This document shows, piece after piece, positions 9,420-17,423 of a DNA stretch of 64,000 bases. Location of the stretch: assembly GCF_002161055.1 (NCBI RefSeq), contig NZ_NFLT01000001.1, forward strand, positions 248,001 through 312,000, read 5' to 3'. Each line of letters begins with the position of its first letter. The first letter of the stretch is position 1. The stretch is from Tyzzerella sp. An114 (lineage in GTDB: Bacteria > Bacillota > Clostridia > Lachnospirales > Anaerotignaceae). The notes beneath the pieces were generated by a model. That model worked only from the letters and a program-made list of their open reading frames with translations, ran no database searches and was not told the DNA's origin. The position numbers and the translations under genes are program-made.

Positions 9420-9871
9420 TAATATTCATCTCCAATCCTATCAAATGTAAATATTCGTCTAATGCTATCTGATATTTTTTCTGTAAAACTTGTATTTTTA
9501 TAATAAAATCTATCTGCATTTTCAACAACAGCATTTTTAGTAAAATTCTCAACTTTATTATTAAAATAAGAAAATGTTCCTGTTGTCCAAAGTACAAGAG
9601 CAAAACAAGCCGCCACTGCCACTGTACCATATTTATTTACAAATATTCTTCTAAGTCTCATTTTTATTCTAGACATAACACTGTCTGTAACACTTTCTTC
9701 CATATCTATAAGAACATCATTTGAAAGCCTTTCAGTATAGGCAAGAAGACATTCATCACAGAATGAAAGATGTTCGGATATTTCAAACCTCTGCATTTCA
9801 TCAGCCTTTTCATTTATAATCAAATCAAAAGCATAATCTGTAAGATGACCATCATTATTAAATAAATCCAT
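9419..9871 (-). CDS. Anti-sigma factor with zinc-finger (zf-HC2-like) domain
   Basis: 150 residues. The N-terminal cytoplasmic part contains HLSFCDECLLAY, an H-x3-C-x2-C pattern typical of ZAS anti-sigma domains. One membrane segment follows at about residues 76-98 (VAVAACFALVLW), then a short outer domain of about 50 residues. It should hold the ECF sigma factor encoded immediately upstream in an inactive complex at the membrane. The gap to the sigma gene is one base. The signal that releases sigma cannot be read from the sequence. Confidence 0.85.
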   Translation of the reverse strand: MDLFNNDGHLTDYAFDLIINEKADEMQRFEISEHLSFCDECLLAYTERLSNDVLIDMEESVTDSVMSRIKMRLRRIFVNKYGTVAVAACFALVLWTTGTFSYFNNKVENFTKNAVVENADRFYYKNTSFTEKISDSIRRIFTFDRIGDEY

Positions 9872-9872
9872 A

Positions 9873-10382
9873 CTATCCCTCCTCCTTGTCTATGTATTCT
9901 TTAAGCATATTTTTTGCCCTAAAAATTTGAGTTTGAACTGTTTTCTTTGGTCTTTTAAGTATGGAAGAAATTTCATCAATACTTTTTTCTTCTATAAAAT
10001 ACATAACAGAAACTTTATAATATGGTTCTTTCATATTAAGAATAAATTTCCGTATATTTTCAGCACCTTCCTTTGAAACTACAAGAGTTTCCGGCAAAGG
10101 TAAAAGACTTACTGCCGAACTTTCTTCACTTTCATCAGTTCCAAGCATAATACGTCTATTATAAGCACTTTTAAGATAATCTTTAGCTTTATTTGTTGCT
10201 ATTCTCGAAAGCCACGGCTTTATTGTATCCATATTGCAACTGTCAATATGAGTATAGGCAGAAATAAAAGTCTCCTGTGTAAGATTTTGAGCTTCTTGAT
10301 AATCTTTCACAAACTGAAAGCATATTGTAAAAATTAATTTCTCATATTTCTCAACTATATTCCTAAATTCCCTCTCTTTCAC
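9873..10382 (-). CDS. ECF-family RNA polymerase sigma factor
   Basis: 169 residues, the size of a group 4 (ECF) sigma factor. Region 2 is at about residues 10-75 (FVKDYQEAQNLTQETFISAYTHI) and region 4 at about 105-165 (YFIEEKSIDEISSILKRPKKTVQTQIFRAKNML), with the helix-turn-helix at its end. It heads a coupled four-gene operon whose second gene is the anti-sigma factor. An ECF-like promoter lies 60 bp upstream, so self-activation is likely. The regulon is unknown. Confidence 0.9.
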   Translation of the reverse strand: MKEREFRNIVEKYEKLIFTICFQFVKDYQEAQNLTQETFISAYTHIDSCNMDTIKPWLSRIATNKAKDYLKSAYNRRIMLGTDESEESSAVSLLPLPETLVVSKEGAENIRKFILNMKEPYYKVSVMYFIEEKSIDEISSILKRPKKTVQTQIFRAKNMLKEYIDKEEG

Positions 10383-10442
10383 AACCTGTACTCACCCCCC
10401 TTTTTTAAGCCGGCTTTTTTAATTAATTTTGATTACACTTAT

Positions 10443-10471
10443 AATACGACCAAAAATAATATATACCTTCA
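10443..10471 (-). promoter_or_regulatory. Candidate ECF-type, self-regulated promoter
   Basis: On the minus strand TGAAGG (10466-10471) and CGTATT (10443-10448) are separated by 17 bp. This resembles the TGAAAC-N16/17-CGTA promoters read by SigW-class ECF factors. It lies 60 bp upstream of the sigma gene. Confidence 0.45.
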
Positions 10472-10506
10472 AAAATTTATAAAATTTTATAAAATTAAGG
10501 GGTTAA

Positions 10507-10533
10507 AAAAAATCGGACAAACGTCCGATTTTT
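10507..10533 (-). terminator. Terminator of the relQ-phosphoesterase unit
   Basis: AATCGGAC-AAA-CGTCCGATT is followed by T's on the minus strand, four bases past the phosphoesterase stop codon. Confidence 0.85.
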
Positions 10534-10536
10534 AAT

Positions 10537-11229
10537 TCAAAGTACTTTGACAGGTGAGAAATCAACAAAATCAGCTGATGTAAGCATATATTTAACGCCA
10601 TTTTCAACACCGTTCATAATATTTTTAAAAGAGTCCTCTCCATGCAAATGACCATAAACAACATACTTTATATTGTTTTCCTCTATTATTTTAATAAATT
10701 CAGAGTATTCTTTTTTGTCATTTACGGGTGGATAATGTAGAACAAGTATTATATTATCTTTATATCCGGCTTTTAATGCTGCTTCTATTGATAAACGAAC
10801 TCTTATTATCTCCCTTTTATACAGTTTATCATCATTTTCTGTAAATCTTGTATCATTAGGACAAAGCCAACCTCTCGAGCCACAAAGAGCATAATTTTCA
10901 TATACAGCAAAGTCATTTTTTACAAATGTAAGCTGTGGGAAAGCCTTTCTAACCTTAGAGTTTGAACTCCACCAATAATCATGATTTCCGGGGAAAATAA
11001 TTTTTCTACCTTTTAAATTGCTTATAAACTCCAAATCAGGATAAGCTTCATCAATATTTAAAGCCCAAGAAACATCACCAGCAATAATAACTGTATCATC
11101 ATCAGATACAATACTGTTCCAATTATTTTTTATTTTTAAAAAATGGTCTTTCCAATTGTCTCCAAAAACTTCCATAGGCTTTTCTTTAAAAAAGCTTAAA
11201 TGTAAATCAGATAAAGCAAATAAACTCAT
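10537..11229 (-). CDS. Calcineurin-type metallophosphoesterase
   Basis: 230 residues with the full two-metal phosphoesterase motif series: SDLHLS near residue 7, AGDVSW near 50, PGNHDYWW near 77, then LHYPPVND and YGHLHGED towards the C-terminus. The YkuE/YpbG-like size suggests a cytoplasmic phosphodiesterase; the substrate is unknown. It follows the alarmone synthetase gene by 9 bp and is likely co-transcribed with it. Confidence 0.88.
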   Translation of the reverse strand: MSLFALSDLHLSFFKEKPMEVFGDNWKDHFLKIKNNWNSIVSDDDTVIIAGDVSWALNIDEAYPDLEFISNLKGRKIIFPGNHDYWWSSNSKVRKAFPQLTFVKNDFAVYENYALCGSRGWLCPNDTRFTENDDKLYKREIIRVRLSIEAALKAGYKDNIILVLHYPPVNDKKEYSEFIKIIEENNIKYVVYGHLHGEDSFKNIMNGVENGVKYMLTSADFVDFSPVKVL

Positions 11230-11238
11230 AAAACACTC

Positions 11239-12036
11239 CTAAACTTTATAAACCTCTGTCATAACATTAAGTTGTTGATTAAACTCTTTAAGTTTATCAA
11301 TGTCTCCTTCTTCCCATATGTCAACAAACTTTCTGTTTATATCGTCCATCTCCTCAAGTTTTGCTTTAAAGTATAAGTTATGGAGATTTTCTATTATCTC
11401 ATTAACAAGATTGCTTTTTATCTCATTAAGTTTCTGAACGTGCATTATCTCTTCTCTTATAGTGCCCATTTCCCCATCAAGTTTAAACGCAGCCTCAGCA
11501 CAATTTATAAGCCTTTTTTGTAAGTCCATAGGAATATTTCCACTATATTTATATTTGAGAGAATGTTCCGCAACAGCCCAGAAATTCATTGAAAGAGTTC
11601 TTATTTGTATCTCAGCAGGAACTTCCATATAACCCATAGCAGTATTCATAGGATATCTTATAATAATATGATAACTTCTATAACCGCTAGGTTTTGTATT
11701 TGTTATATAGTCTCTTTCCTCCTCTATAAAAAGGTCTCTGCCATTTCGTTCTCTTATAATGTCTATAACCTTTTGAATATCCTCAACAAACTGACAAAGT
11801 ATTCTTACACCTGCAATATCCTCAATTTTTTCTTTAATCTTATCAGGAGGAATTTTCTTTCTTGATGCTTTTTCAAGTATGCTTGACATTTTTTTAACTC
11901 TTCCAGTGACAGATTCAATAGGTGAATAAAGTCCTAAAAGTTTATATTCATTTCGTATGCCTTCAAACTTCAATGTAAGCTCTTTTACAGCCTGCTCATA
12001 AGGGAAAAGCATTTCTTTTAAGTTGTATATTTCCAC
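11239..12036 (-). CDS. Small alarmone synthetase (RelQ-like GTP pyrophosphokinase)
   Basis: 265 residues with a synthetase domain only and no HD hydrolase, TGS or ACT domain, as in the RelQ/RelP class that makes (p)ppGpp from ATP and GTP/GDP. Visible motifs: the basic RVKKMSSILEKA stretch, DIAGVRILCQF, the G-loop-like NTKPSGYRSYHII, and EIQIRTLSMNFWAVAEHSLKYK. A C-terminal helical tail of about 60 residues probably drives oligomerisation. I place the start at the GTG at 12036, because GGGGGTGA lies 4 nt before it; an ATG six codons upstream would leave that site inside the gene. Expression may change (p)ppGpp without stringent-type ribosome control. Confidence 0.88.
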   Translation of the reverse strand: MEIYNLKEMLFPYEQAVKELTLKFEGIRNEYKLLGLYSPIESVTGRVKKMSSILEKASRKKIPPDKIKEKIEDIAGVRILCQFVEDIQKVIDIIRERNGRDLFIEEERDYITNTKPSGYRSYHIIIRYPMNTAMGYMEVPAEIQIRTLSMNFWAVAEHSLKYKYSGNIPMDLQKRLINCAEAAFKLDGEMGTIREEIMHVQKLNEIKSNLVNEIIENLHNLYFKAKLEEMDDINRKFVDIWEEGDIDKLKEFNQQLNVMTEVYKV

Positions 12037-12148
12037 ATAGTCACCCCCAGGCATATTTTTATTATTATATTTTACTATTTTTATAAAATTTTATCAAATA
12101 TTATAACAAAATTAAAGGCTACAAGTTAAATTATAGATAATATAATAA

Positions 12149-12178
12149 AAAAAGACGTCGAAAAATTCGACGTCTTTT
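12149..12178 (-). terminator. Terminator of ptsHI
   Basis: AAAGACGTCG-AAAAATT-CGACGTCTTT lies just downstream of the ptsI stop codon on the minus strand and is followed by T-rich sequence. Confidence 0.88.
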
Positions 12179-12193
12179 ATATATCAATAGATA

Positions 12194-13873
12194 TTAGTCA
12201 AGAAGTTCTTTGATTTCAGCTATTGTGCTCTTTGAGCATACATTTTTTGCAAGCTCTTTGCAATCTTCATATTTAAGATTTCTTACTTTATATCTTGAAG
12301 ATGCAATTTCTGTTGCAGCCATACTGAACTCATCAAGTCCCATACCGAGAAGTACAGGAAGTGCTTTTTCATCACTAGCGAACTCACCGCACATACCAAC
12401 CATCTTGCCATATTTATGACCTGCTTCAATAACTCTATTGATAGCACGAAGAACAGCTGGGTGGAATGAATTGTACATCTTAGAAATTTTCTGATTTCCT
12501 CTGTCTACTGCAAGCATGTACTGTGTAAGGTCGTTTGTACCAATACTGAAGAAGTCAACCTCTTTTGCAAGGTCTTCAGCACACATAACACCTGCTGGAG
12601 TTTCAATCATAATACCTGTCTGGATACTGTCGTTGAAAGGTATATTGTCTTTTCTAAGCTCTGCTTTACATTCCTGAAGGATTTCGTTAGCAGCTCTAAA
12701 TTCTTCAACAGAAATAATCATAGGGTACATAATTCTTATGTCACCATATGCACTAGCTCTTAATATAGCACGAAGCTGTGTTTTAAATACGTCTTTGAGG
12801 TCAAGAGATATTCTTATAGCTCTCCAACCAAGGAATGGGTTTTCCTCTTTGTCAAATTCATAGTATGAAAGCTCTTTGTCACCACCGATATCAAGAGTTC
12901 TGATAATCATAGGGTGTTTAATTGTTTCGATAGCTTTTTTATAAGTATCAAACTGTTCCTGTTCTGTTGGGAACTTTGTATTTTCCATGTAAAGGAATTC
13001 ACTTCTGAAAAGACCGATACCTTCAGCACCTCTTGTAACAGCGTTTTCAACATCTGTAAGGCTTCCTACGTTAGCAAAAAGCTCTACTGTTCTTCCGTCA
13101 AGAGTTGTTGCAGGAAGTCCATTCATGCTTTCAAGCTCAGCTTTCATAGCTTTGTATTCTTCAGCTTTCTTTGTGTATTCCTCTTTTGTTTCATCATCAG
13201 GATTTACAATAATTTCGTTTCCAAGAGCATCAAGAATGATATAATCTTCATTTGTGACATTCTTTCTGAAATCAACAACACCAACAAAAGCAGGAATTTC
13301 CATACTTCTTGCCATAATTGCAACGTGGCTTGTTACACCACCAGCTTCTGTTATAAATCCTTTTATAAATTTGAAATCCATATTTGCTGTATCAGAAGGA
13401 GCAAGGTCTTCAGCTATAACAATAACTTCTTCGTCAATTCCTTCAAAAGGATTGCTCTTTACTCCTTTAAGTTTACACATCATTCTCTTACCAACGTCTT
13501 TAATGTCAGCAGCTCTTTCTCTTAAATATTCGTCATCAAGACTTTCAAACATTGTTACGATTTCAGCAACAGATTCCTCAAGAGCAAGCTGTGCATTTTT
13601 GTTTTCACCATTGATTTTTCCTTCAACAGAATCAGATAAAACTGCGTCTTCTGCAACGTCAAGATGTGCTGCAAAAATTTCATTGTCTTTTGCAAGAACT
13701 TTAATTTCTTCAACAGCATCTTTTACAGCTTTCTGGAATTTAAGAATTTCAATTTCTTTTTCTGAATCTTTTATTATTCTAGTGTCAGCCTCAAGTTTCT
13801 CCTGAACAGCAACAAATGCTTTTCCCATAACGATACCTTTTGATGCTGCTTTAGATACAGTAAATTTTTTCAT
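12194..13873 (-). CDS. ptsI: PTS enzyme I (phosphoenolpyruvate-protein phosphotransferase)
   Basis: 559 residues. The enzyme transfers phosphate from PEP to HPr, feeding all PTS permeases including MtlA here. The N-terminal swivelling domain has the phospho-histidine motif GGVTSHVAIMARS near residue 190. The C-terminal PEP-binding barrel has RSEFLYM, GGDKELSY, MIETPAG, FSIGTNDLTQY and the GMCGEFASD loop. The ATG at 13873 is preceded by GAGAGGT at 8 nt; a TTG two codons earlier is too close to that site. It lies 49 bp behind ptsH and is followed by a strong terminator. Confidence 0.97.
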   Translation of the reverse strand: MKKFTVSKAASKGIVMGKAFVAVQEKLEADTRIIKDSEKEIEILKFQKAVKDAVEEIKVLAKDNEIFAAHLDVAEDAVLSDSVEGKINGENKNAQLALEESVAEIVTMFESLDDEYLRERAADIKDVGKRMMCKLKGVKSNPFEGIDEEVIVIAEDLAPSDTANMDFKFIKGFITEAGGVTSHVAIMARSMEIPAFVGVVDFRKNVTNEDYIILDALGNEIIVNPDDETKEEYTKKAEEYKAMKAELESMNGLPATTLDGRTVELFANVGSLTDVENAVTRGAEGIGLFRSEFLYMENTKFPTEQEQFDTYKKAIETIKHPMIIRTLDIGGDKELSYYEFDKEENPFLGWRAIRISLDLKDVFKTQLRAILRASAYGDIRIMYPMIISVEEFRAANEILQECKAELRKDNIPFNDSIQTGIMIETPAGVMCAEDLAKEVDFFSIGTNDLTQYMLAVDRGNQKISKMYNSFHPAVLRAINRVIEAGHKYGKMVGMCGEFASDEKALPVLLGMGLDEFSMAATEIASSRYKVRNLKYEDCKELAKNVCSKSTIAEIKELLD

Positions 13874-13922
13874 AAACAATACCTCTCTCTAATGTTATAA
13901 TTTCCTTTTTCCCCACAAAGAA

Positions 13923-14186
13923 TTACTCTTCAAGAGTCTCTATGAATTTTACAATTTCGTCTAAAGCTACTTCTTCGTTTTCGCCTTCAACAATAACTTC
14001 AAGTTCTGTACCCTGTTTTGCACCAAGTGTAAGAACATTGATTATACTTGCAGCATTTGCTTTTTTCTCTCCGTTAACGATAGAAACTGTGCAGCCTTTA
14101 AATTTCTTCACAAAAGATACAAGGCTTGATGCTGGACGAGCATGAAGTCCTGTCTTATTATTTACTACAACTTTTTTTGATACCAT
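13923..14186 (-). CDS. ptsH: HPr phosphocarrier protein
   Basis: 87 residues. The active-site His15 lies in TGLHARPAS. A regulatory serine (Ser47 in AASIINVLTLG) aligns with HPr Ser46, the target of HPr kinase in Firmicutes, so it probably also reports carbon status to CcpA-type regulation. Its good RBS (AAGGAGA) and its place before ptsI give the classic ptsHI pair. It lies downstream of mtlD behind a hairpin, so part of its transcription may come from the mannitol operon. Confidence 0.97.
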   Translation of the reverse strand: MVSKKVVVNNKTGLHARPASSLVSFVKKFKGCTVSIVNGEKKANAASIINVLTLGAKQGTELEVIVEGENEEVALDEIVKFIETLEE

Positions 14187-14247
14187 AAAAATTCTCCTTC
14201 TTTCTCTTAAAATTTCCTCAACCTATATAACACTGAATAAAAAAATT

Positions 14248-14275
14248 CAGGTGTATAATAAATATTATACACCCA
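14248..14275 (-). terminator. Hairpin between mtlD and ptsH
   Basis: A perfect inverted repeat GGTGTATAAT / ATTATACACC, followed on the minus strand by TGAATTTTTTT, lies in the 110-bp gap. It probably ends or attenuates mtlD transcription before ptsH. Confidence 0.65.
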
Positions 14276-14296
14276 AATTGAATATTTTTAAATATA

Positions 14297-15448
14297 TTAG
14301 ATTAAATTTTTTACTTCTCTGTAAGCGTTTTCAACATTTTCAAGAAGTTTTTCATCTGTAACCCCTGAAATTTCAGAGAAAGCAGCCTTTAAGCCTTTTT
14401 CTTTTATTTTAGCCTGAAGTTCAACACTCTGAGCATCAGCTTCATTATCATAGTTTAAAGCAGCTCCTATACCAATTATAAGATTATCAACTGGGAAACC
14501 GTATCCAGCAGCTGTCATAAGAGGTTTTACAAGTCTATCTGTTGCACTAAGTTTTCTTAAAGGCTCTCTGCCAACTCTTGCAACATCATCCTGAAGATAA
14601 TGATTTTTGAAACGTCCAATAATTTTATCAATATATTTTAAATGGGCCTCTCTGTCAAAGCCATATTTTTCGATAAGTCCGTTACCGCTTTCAGTCATAG
14701 CTGATTTTACTATGTTGTATATTTTCTCATCTTTTATACTTTCATCAACTGTTGAATATCCTTTTATAAATCCAAGATATGATGTTATAGCATGACCTGT
14801 ATTGAGTGTGAAAAGTTTTCTTTCAATATAAGCCATAAGATTTCCTGCAAGGTTCATACCTTTTATCTGTGGGATTTCGCCTTTGAATGCAGCTTCTTCA
14901 ACATTCCATTCATAATAATTTTCAACAACTACATCAATAAAGTTTTCACTTTTTACAGGAGGAACAATTCTATCTACTGAACAATCTGGGAAACCAACAT
15001 ATTTATCAGCATATTCTTTACCTTTTTCATCAAGTGAAGCATAAACTGCGTCTTTAAGCTGTGAGCTTGCTTTAATAGCGTTTTCACAAGCTATTATGTT
15101 GAGATATTCATTAACTCCACTTTCCATACGAAGAGTAATTCCTTTTGCTATTGTTGGAGCAATTCTTGGAAGTATAACAAGACCTACTGCTGTTGTAATT
15201 ATTTCAGCGTCTTTCATCTCATCAATCATTTCAGGTTTTGTTGAGTTTACACCACTAATATTTGTTATTTTCTGTTCACTACATTCAACGTCCATAACAT
15301 GAACTGTATAACATTTATCTGCATTGATTTTGTCTATAACGGCATCATTTACATCAGCAAAAACAACATGATAACCAGCTTGTTCAAGTAATGCACCTAT
15401 AAATCCTCTACCTATGTTTCCTGCACCAAACTGTATAGCTTTTTTCAT
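14297..15448 (-). CDS. mtlD: Mannitol-1-phosphate 5-dehydrogenase
   Basis: 383 residues, the normal length. It oxidises mannitol-1-phosphate from MtlA to fructose-6-phosphate with NAD+. The N-terminal nucleotide-binding motif is AIQFGAGNIGRGFIGALL. The C-terminal helical domain contains the conserved KLFTLNTGHAITSYLG segment with the catalytic-lysine region. It follows mtlA after a 127-bp gap that contains a hairpin, so its expression is probably lower than that of mtlA. Confidence 0.96.
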   Translation of the reverse strand: MKKAIQFGAGNIGRGFIGALLEQAGYHVVFADVNDAVIDKINADKCYTVHVMDVECSEQKITNISGVNSTKPEMIDEMKDAEIITTAVGLVILPRIAPTIAKGITLRMESGVNEYLNIIACENAIKASSQLKDAVYASLDEKGKEYADKYVGFPDCSVDRIVPPVKSENFIDVVVENYYEWNVEEAAFKGEIPQIKGMNLAGNLMAYIERKLFTLNTGHAITSYLGFIKGYSTVDESIKDEKIYNIVKSAMTESGNGLIEKYGFDREAHLKYIDKIIGRFKNHYLQDDVARVGREPLRKLSATDRLVKPLMTAAGYGFPVDNLIIGIGAALNYDNEADAQSVELQAKIKEKGLKAAFSEISGVTDEKLLENVENAYREVKNLI

Positions 15449-15482
15449 TTTAAATTCCTCCTCTTAAAAACTATCAATTTTT

Positions 15483-15524
15483 AAAAAAGAGCGTACCTAT
15501 AATTTAGGGCACGCTCTTTTTTTG
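15483..15524 (-). terminator. Internal hairpin between mtlA and mtlD
   Basis: AAAAGAGCGT and ACGCTCTTTT-type arms, extended by CCT/AGG pairs inside, are followed by a T run on the minus strand. It should stop a share of transcripts leaving mtlA. Confidence 0.75.
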
Positions 15525-15575
15525 CAATCGCCCGTAAGCAATATGCTTTTTATTTTATTATTAATTTACACAAAA

Positions 15576-17420
15576 TTATTTAAACATTGCAAGAACTTCT
15601 TCTGCTGTTTTTGCATTTTTAAGTTTTGCAAGATTAGCTTCATCTTCGATAACAGTACCGATTTTTGCAAGAAGGTCAAGATGTTCATCACCAATACCAG
15701 CAATACCAAATACAAGATATGCTTTTTCTTCGCCAAAATCTACACCTTCAGGGTACTGAAGAAGAACGATACCTGTTTTCTTAACTTCATTTTTAGCACT
15801 TGATGTACCATGAGGTATAGCAACACCAAGTCCCATATATGTTGAAACAGTTCTTTCTCTCTCAAGCATAGCTGGGATATAGCTTTCATTTACATATCCA
15901 AGTTTGTTGAGAAGTTTTCCAGCAGCTTCAATCGCTTCTTCTTTTGAAACTGATTTAAGACCTGTTTTAATACCTTCTGCTACCATTATTCCGTCATTTG
16001 ATTTTCCAGAAGGTGCTTCAGACTTTTTTGTACTTGAATTACCACTGTTTCCACCTTTAGCTTTAGCTTCAAGAGATGCATAGAGAGCGTCAAGGTTTGC
16101 ATCAGCAAGGAAGTTTCCTATTGTAACAAGCTGTGCCTGTGGAGCACTCTTTTTAGCTCTATCCTGAAGAACTGTCTGACAAACAACTATATCTGTATCA
16201 CCAGGAACATTATCAACTGATGTGTTTATAACTGTAATTCCAAGGTTTAAAGGAGCTATTCTGTTTCTAAATTTTGTAGCACCCATAGCACTTGAACCCA
16301 TACCAGCATCACAAGCAAATACTATTTTTTTGATTTCGCCAGTTGTTCTAGCAATACCTTTTGCTTCAGCTTTCATGTCTTTCATTTTTTCTGTTGCTTC
16401 GTTAAGATTTTTGTCTCCTGTCATTTTAACGATTGGAGAAGCTACAAGGAATGATATAACAGTTGCTATTAATACACCAGCAAGAACTATAAGTGTTTCA
16501 CCTTTTGGTGCAACAGCAAGGAAAGCTATAATTGAACCTGGAGAAGCAGGGCTTACAAGTCCAGCACCTGTAATTGAATAGAAGAATATAGTTACTATTG
16601 AAGCAACGATAGGAGCTATAATAATTACAGGGTTCATAAGTATGTATGGGAAGTAAATTTCATGAATACCACCAAAGAAGTGGATGATTACTGCACCAGG
16701 AGCAGAACTTTTTGTTGTTTTATCTTTAGAAAATGCCCAGTATGCAAGGAGAACACCAAGACCAGGACCAGGGTTCGCTTCAAGCATATACATAATTGAT
16801 TTTCCAGCTTCTGCTGCCTGTTCTATACCAATTGGTGTAAATATACCATGGTTTATAGCGTTGTTTAAGAAAAGTACTTTTGCAGGCTCTACAAATATAG
16901 CTGTAAAAGGAAGAAGATTGTTATTTACAAGTACATCAACGCCTGCTGTAAGGAATGCAAGTATTGCAGTCATAACAGGTCCTATTACATAGTATCCTAT
17001 TATTGCAAGTATCATACCTAAAATACCTACTGAGAAGTTGTTTACAAGCATCTCAAATCCAGCTGGTATTTTTCCTTCAACTGCATTATCAAATTTTTTG
17101 AGACAGAAACCAGCGATAGGTCCCATTAACATACCACCGATAAGCATTGTCTGTTCAGCACCACATATAACACCAACGGTTGCTATGGCACCTATAACAC
17201 CGCCACGGTCTCCGCCCATCATCTTACCGCCTTGATATGCAATAAGAATTGGAAGAAGATATGTAAGCATAGGTGGCTGTATACTAGCAAGTCTCTCATT
17301 AGGGAACCAACCTTCTTCAATGAATAAAGCTGTAATAAAACCCCAAGCAATAAATGCACCGATATTTGGCATAACCATTGAGCTTAAGAACTTACCAAAT
17401 CTCTGAAGCTTATTTTTCAT
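15576..17420 (-). CDS. mtlA: PTS mannitol permease, fused EIICBA
   Basis: 614 residues. IIC (about 1-340) has the mannitol-type start FLSSMVMPNIGAFIAWGF and the GGIHEIYFPYIL motif. IIB (about 362-455) carries the phospho-cysteine Cys370 in ACDAGMGSSAMG. IIA (about 478-614) carries the phospho-histidine His537 in AIPHGTS. A Ser/Gly/Lys linker joins IIB and IIA. It imports and phosphorylates mannitol using phosphate from PtsH and PtsI encoded just downstream. It starts 3 bp after the mtlR stop, so the activator and permease are translated from one transcript. Confidence 0.96.
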   Translation of the reverse strand: MKNKLQRFGKFLSSMVMPNIGAFIAWGFITALFIEEGWFPNERLASIQPPMLTYLLPILIAYQGGKMMGGDRGGVIGAIATVGVICGAEQTMLIGGMLMGPIAGFCLKKFDNAVEGKIPAGFEMLVNNFSVGILGMILAIIGYYVIGPVMTAILAFLTAGVDVLVNNNLLPFTAIFVEPAKVLFLNNAINHGIFTPIGIEQAAEAGKSIMYMLEANPGPGLGVLLAYWAFSKDKTTKSSAPGAVIIHFFGGIHEIYFPYILMNPVIIIAPIVASIVTIFFYSITGAGLVSPASPGSIIAFLAVAPKGETLIVLAGVLIATVISFLVASPIVKMTGDKNLNEATEKMKDMKAEAKGIARTTGEIKKIVFACDAGMGSSAMGATKFRNRIAPLNLGITVINTSVDNVPGDTDIVVCQTVLQDRAKKSAPQAQLVTIGNFLADANLDALYASLEAKAKGGNSGNSSTKKSEAPSGKSNDGIMVAEGIKTGLKSVSKEEAIEAAGKLLNKLGYVNESYIPAMLERERTVSTYMGLGVAIPHGTSSAKNEVKKTGIVLLQYPEGVDFGEEKAYLVFGIAGIGDEHLDLLAKIGTVIEDEANLAKLKNAKTAEEVLAMFK

Positions 17421-17423
17421 AAA

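Noticed and set aside
12914-13805. Long plus-strand open frames inside ptsI
   Set aside because: Phe/Ser/Cys-rich, without ribosome sites, and fully opposite a well-conserved gene.
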